From Verrucomicrobiota bacterium (GTDB lineage: Bacteria; Verrucomicrobiota; Kiritimatiellia; JAHIZV01), in the NCBI GenBank assembly GCA_018814445.1, contig JAHIZV010000082.1, positions 1 to 45,135 of the forward strand: a DNA stretch of 45,135 bases. The letters are read 5' to 3'. The notes under the pieces are model-generated. The model saw only the letters and a list, made by a program, of their open reading frames with translations. It ran no database searches and was not told the DNA's origin. A program made the position numbers and the translations under genes. The stretch's first letter is position 1. Every line of letters starts with the position of its first letter. Positions 43,476 to 45,135 of the stretch are shown piece by piece.

Positions 43476-43603
43476 GAAGAGCCCGGAGCAAGGAGCGCGG
43501 AGGATGGATCGTCACACTCTATCCTCTGTCTCCTGACTTCTGACCTCTGTCTTCTAACATCTGATGTCTGGCTTCCTGCCGCCTTTATCCTGTATCCTTC
43601 TCT
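43476..43603. repeat. Long 7-bp-period array between GH31 and lpxL (two families)
   Basis: Immediately after the GH31 stop come purine-rich heptads gaagagc, ccggagc, aaggagc, gcggagg (43476-43503). From 43520 twelve consecutive pyrimidine-rich heptads follow, starting tatcctc, tgtctcc, tgacttc, tgacctc, tgtcttc, taacatc, tgatgtc, tggcttc and ending cttctct at 43603, 4 bp before the next ATG. This is the clearest example of the 7-bp phase in the window. Confidence 0.85.
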
Positions 43604-43607
43604 GGTC

Positions 43608-44531
43608 ATGGTTACAGTGATCAAAATCCTGTGTCGGCTATTCTCGGCCCTCCCGCTTGGCGGCGCGCTCCGGCTCGGACGCGGGCTGGGCTGGTTGTTC
43701 GGCAACGTGTTCCGTTATCACAGATCGGACGCCTCTGAGGCCCTGGGCGTGGCCTTTCCCGAGATGAGTGCTGTCGAGAAGCAAGCGATTCTCAACCGCA
43801 TGTACAAGGGATTTGGAATGAACCTGGCGGAACTTCTTCGTCTGAATTCGATGAAGGCGGAAGATCTGATGAGCCGCGTTGAGGGCCGCGGCCTTGAGAA
43901 CCTCGTGAAGGCGCTCGAAGGCGGCAAGGGTGTCATTGCCGTGACTGCGCATATCGGTAACTACGACTTACTTGCGATGGCCTGTGCAGCATTCGGGCAC
44001 CCCATCACGATAATCTCGAAGGTCATCAAGAACGAGAAACTGAACGAATTCTGGCAGGAACTTCGCGCGCGGTTTGGAATCGAGATACTTCCGCCAAAGA
44101 ATTCTTACCGGGAATGTCGACAGGCGCTCAAACGGAACCGGATGCTTGGTTTCATTCTTGATCAGAACATGATCGCGAAAGAGGGGATATTCGTGGACTT
44201 CTTCGGCAAGTCGGCATGCACCACGCCGGGCCTGGCTTTTCTGGCGGCCCAGGCGCAGTGTCCGATTATTCCGGCGTTCATGATCAGAAAGCCGGGCGGG
44301 AGGCACGAGATCATCATGTTCGAGGCCATAGAGCCTCCTGATAACAGAGATGCCGATGAAATCCGCCGGGTTACGCAGGAATGCACAAAGGTCATTGAAG
44401 ATGTGATCCGCCGGTATCCGGACCAATGGACGTGGATTCATCGCCGCTGGCGGACAAAACCGAAAGATAACCGCCCGGGCCGGGACGGGCGGACCGGCAT
44501 CGAGGACCCCGCCGGGCCTGAAAGCGGGTGA
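43608..44531 (+). CDS. Lipid A late acyltransferase (LpxL/HtrB family)
   Basis: Predicted 307 aa. Adds secondary acyl chains to lipid A at the inner membrane. N-terminal hydrophobic helix (MVTVIKILCRLFSALPLGGAL). The catalytic HxxxxD/E motif reads HIGNYD (about 105-110, family usually HFGNWE). Other blocks: GFILDQNMIAKEGIFVDFFGKSACTTPGLAFLA and the terminal YPDQWTWIHRRWRTKP, all typical. A basic, low-complexity tail (about 283-307) follows. The ATG lies right after the heptamer array, with no ribosome-binding site visible. Confidence 0.88.
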   Translation: MVTVIKILCRLFSALPLGGALRLGRGLGWLFGNVFRYHRSDASEALGVAFPEMSAVEKQAILNRMYKGFGMNLAELLRLNSMKAEDLMSRVEGRGLENLVKALEGGKGVIAVTAHIGNYDLLAMACAAFGHPITIISKVIKNEKLNEFWQELRARFGIEILPPKNSYRECRQALKRNRMLGFILDQNMIAKEGIFVDFFGKSACTTPGLAFLAAQAQCPIIPAFMIRKPGGRHEIIMFEAIEPPDNRDADEIRRVTQECTKVIEDVIRRYPDQWTWIHRRWRTKPKDNRPGRDGRTGIEDPAGPESG

Positions 44532-44545
44532 GCAAGACGCACGAT

Positions 44546-44589
44546 GCTGTTTCATTTAGGCTCACGATCGTGAGGCTAAATGAAACAGC
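44546..44589. terminator. Near-perfect 44-bp palindrome after the lpxL-like gene
   Basis: Arms of 21 nt (44546-44566 and 44569-44589) pair except for one G-G position; the centre is cacgatcgtg. No T-run follows. It starts 14 nt after the stop, so it may act as a transcription end or mRNA-protecting structure, or be a small palindromic element. Confidence 0.5.
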
Positions 44590-44646
44590 GTTGGTATCGG
44601 GGAACGGATCTTCCCGGCCAACGGAGGTCGTTGAACCGGCCACCGC

Positions 44647-44697
44647 AAACTTCCAATGCTTGGAAGTTTTCTATAGGATTCTTCCAAACCTTGGAAG
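44647..44697. promoter_or_regulatory. Tandem TTCCAA-N3-TTGGAA palindromes
   Basis: Two 17-bp palindromes, cttccaatgcttggaag (44650-44666, extendable to a 10-bp stem at 44647-44669) and cttccaaaccttggaag (44681-44697), are exactly 31 bp apart, about three helical turns. They precede the gene at 44753 and look like paired operator sites on one DNA face. The first, with following tttct, could alternatively end transcription. The remaining 55 bp to the ATG show no clear promoter. Confidence 0.5.
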
Positions 44698-44752
44698 TTT
44701 CTGTGAACGTTGAAAGGGTTTGTGCGATCGAATACATGGTGCGAGGTTAATC

Positions 44753-45135
44753 ATGAGAACGCTTGCGATATTTCTTGTCTCACTCATTGTTGTTCCCGCC
44801 GTCGTTCTGGCGTCGGCCGAACTCCCCCTGAAGAATGTTGTCCTGTTCAACAGCGGCGTCGGGTACTTCGAGAGGTCGGATGAAGTGGCGGGCGCCGTGA
44901 GTGCGGATCTGTCTTTCAAGACGGAACAGTTGAACGACGTGCTTAAATCTCTGGTGCTGATCGACGAGGGCGGTGGCGATGTCACGTTCGTGACGTACGA
45001 TGCGAAGGATCCTGCCGAGCGGACGCTGAAGTCTTTCAGCGTTGACCTCTCCGACAGCCCGAGCTTTGGAACGATTCTTCAGCGGATGCGCGGTGTTGCC
45101 GTACGAGTTACGACGAGCGGTTCTGATCTGGAAGG
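44753..45135 (+). CDS. Secreted DUF4139/MuiA-like protein (5' part, runs off the window)
   Basis: 127 codons are visible with no stop. ATG 44753 follows GAGG (44743-44746). Signal peptide MRTLAIFLVSLIVVPAVVLASA. The mature start, LPLKNVVLFNSGVGYFERSDEVAG, then LSFKTEQLNDVLKSLVLIDEGGGDV and ERTLKSFSVDLSDSPSFGTIL, resembles the N-terminal region of DUF4139-type (mucoidy-inhibitor-like) proteins, whose function is poorly known. The identification is from memory of the family pattern and uncertain; the rest of the gene is needed. Confidence 0.6.
   Translation, partial: MRTLAIFLVSLIVVPAVVLASAELPLKNVVLFNSGVGYFERSDEVAGAVSADLSFKTEQLNDVLKSLVLIDEGGGDVTFVTYDAKDPAERTLKSFSVDLSDSPSFGTILQRMRGVAVRVTTSGSDLE

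Noticed and set aside
43520-43603. Heptamer arrays as CRISPR or coding repeats
   Set aside because: The period is 7 bp, units are degenerate, and there is no open frame or spacer structure.

Overview
The window is chromosomal DNA from a Gram-negative bacterium. It carries Lol lipoprotein export genes, a TolC-like outer-membrane protein, an LpxL-type lipid A acyltransferase, a heptosyltransferase-type GT9 enzyme and SecDF. The prepilin-like H-x-DG protein, long secreted proteins with carbohydrate-binding modules, mcsA-mcsB-clpC and fused SecDF suggest the PVC superphylum, most likely Kiritimatiellota or Lentisphaerota. That placement is an inference from gene content; no rRNA is present.

Layout. 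1-820: a RAYT (REP-associated tyrosine transposase) flanked by its hairpin repeats. 973-5857: a large secreted starch-binding-type modular protein, a pseudopilin-like protein and a gluzincin peptidase. 6008-6746: an MNT nucleotidyltransferase antitoxin gene, a truncated HepT toxin remnant and a mosaic of short repeats. 6747-9860: pyrB, an unusual ornithine carbamoyltransferase-like gene and a GT9 gene. 9899-15182: a TetR regulator, outer-membrane factor and RND pump operon with no membrane-fusion gene. 15232-21053: tgt-yajC-secDF-recJ. 21247-22548: citrate synthase, followed by a small foldback element. 22709-25395: Mut7-C RNase-like, TPR, macrodomain and serine hydrolase genes. 25378-28344: biotin genes (esterase and bioF leftward, bioB rightward). 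28449-32158: a small conserved-type hypothetical gene, nadA and a secreted TIM-barrel glycosidase-like protein. 32284-33912: tRNA-Leu(CAA) and lysS. 34007-36851: lolC/E, lolD and ilvE. 37074-41135: mcsA-mcsB-clpC. 41277-45135: GH31 alpha-glucosidase, lpxL-like gene and the start of a DUF4139/MuiA-like secreted protein.

The most striking feature lies between the genes. At least nine junctions are filled, often from the stop codon to the next start, with degenerate tandem repeats. They belong to several unrelated sequence families but share a 7-bp period (AACATCG, AGACAGA, ATGGTTG, TATCTGG, TGACTTC, AGGTCCA and others). Three AACATCG elements are foldback palindromes of about 90 bp. A 9-bp relative sits before the GT9 gene and again, inverted, inside its reading frame. 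One heptamer array coincides with the truncation point of the HepT toxin gene. The arrangement resembles the heptamer STRR sequences of heterocystous cyanobacteria, but here it is multi-family and in a different kind of genome.

Functional links: the secreted starch-binding protein and the GH31 enzyme share a LacI-type operator-like sequence (TAAAACGTTTCA and TAAAACGATTTA), suggesting a common alpha-glucan regulon. McsA, McsB and ClpC would form an arginine-phosphorylation protein quality-control module. Carbamoyl-phosphate use (pyrB, argF-like), biotin, NAD and branched-chain amino acid genes give the housekeeping background.
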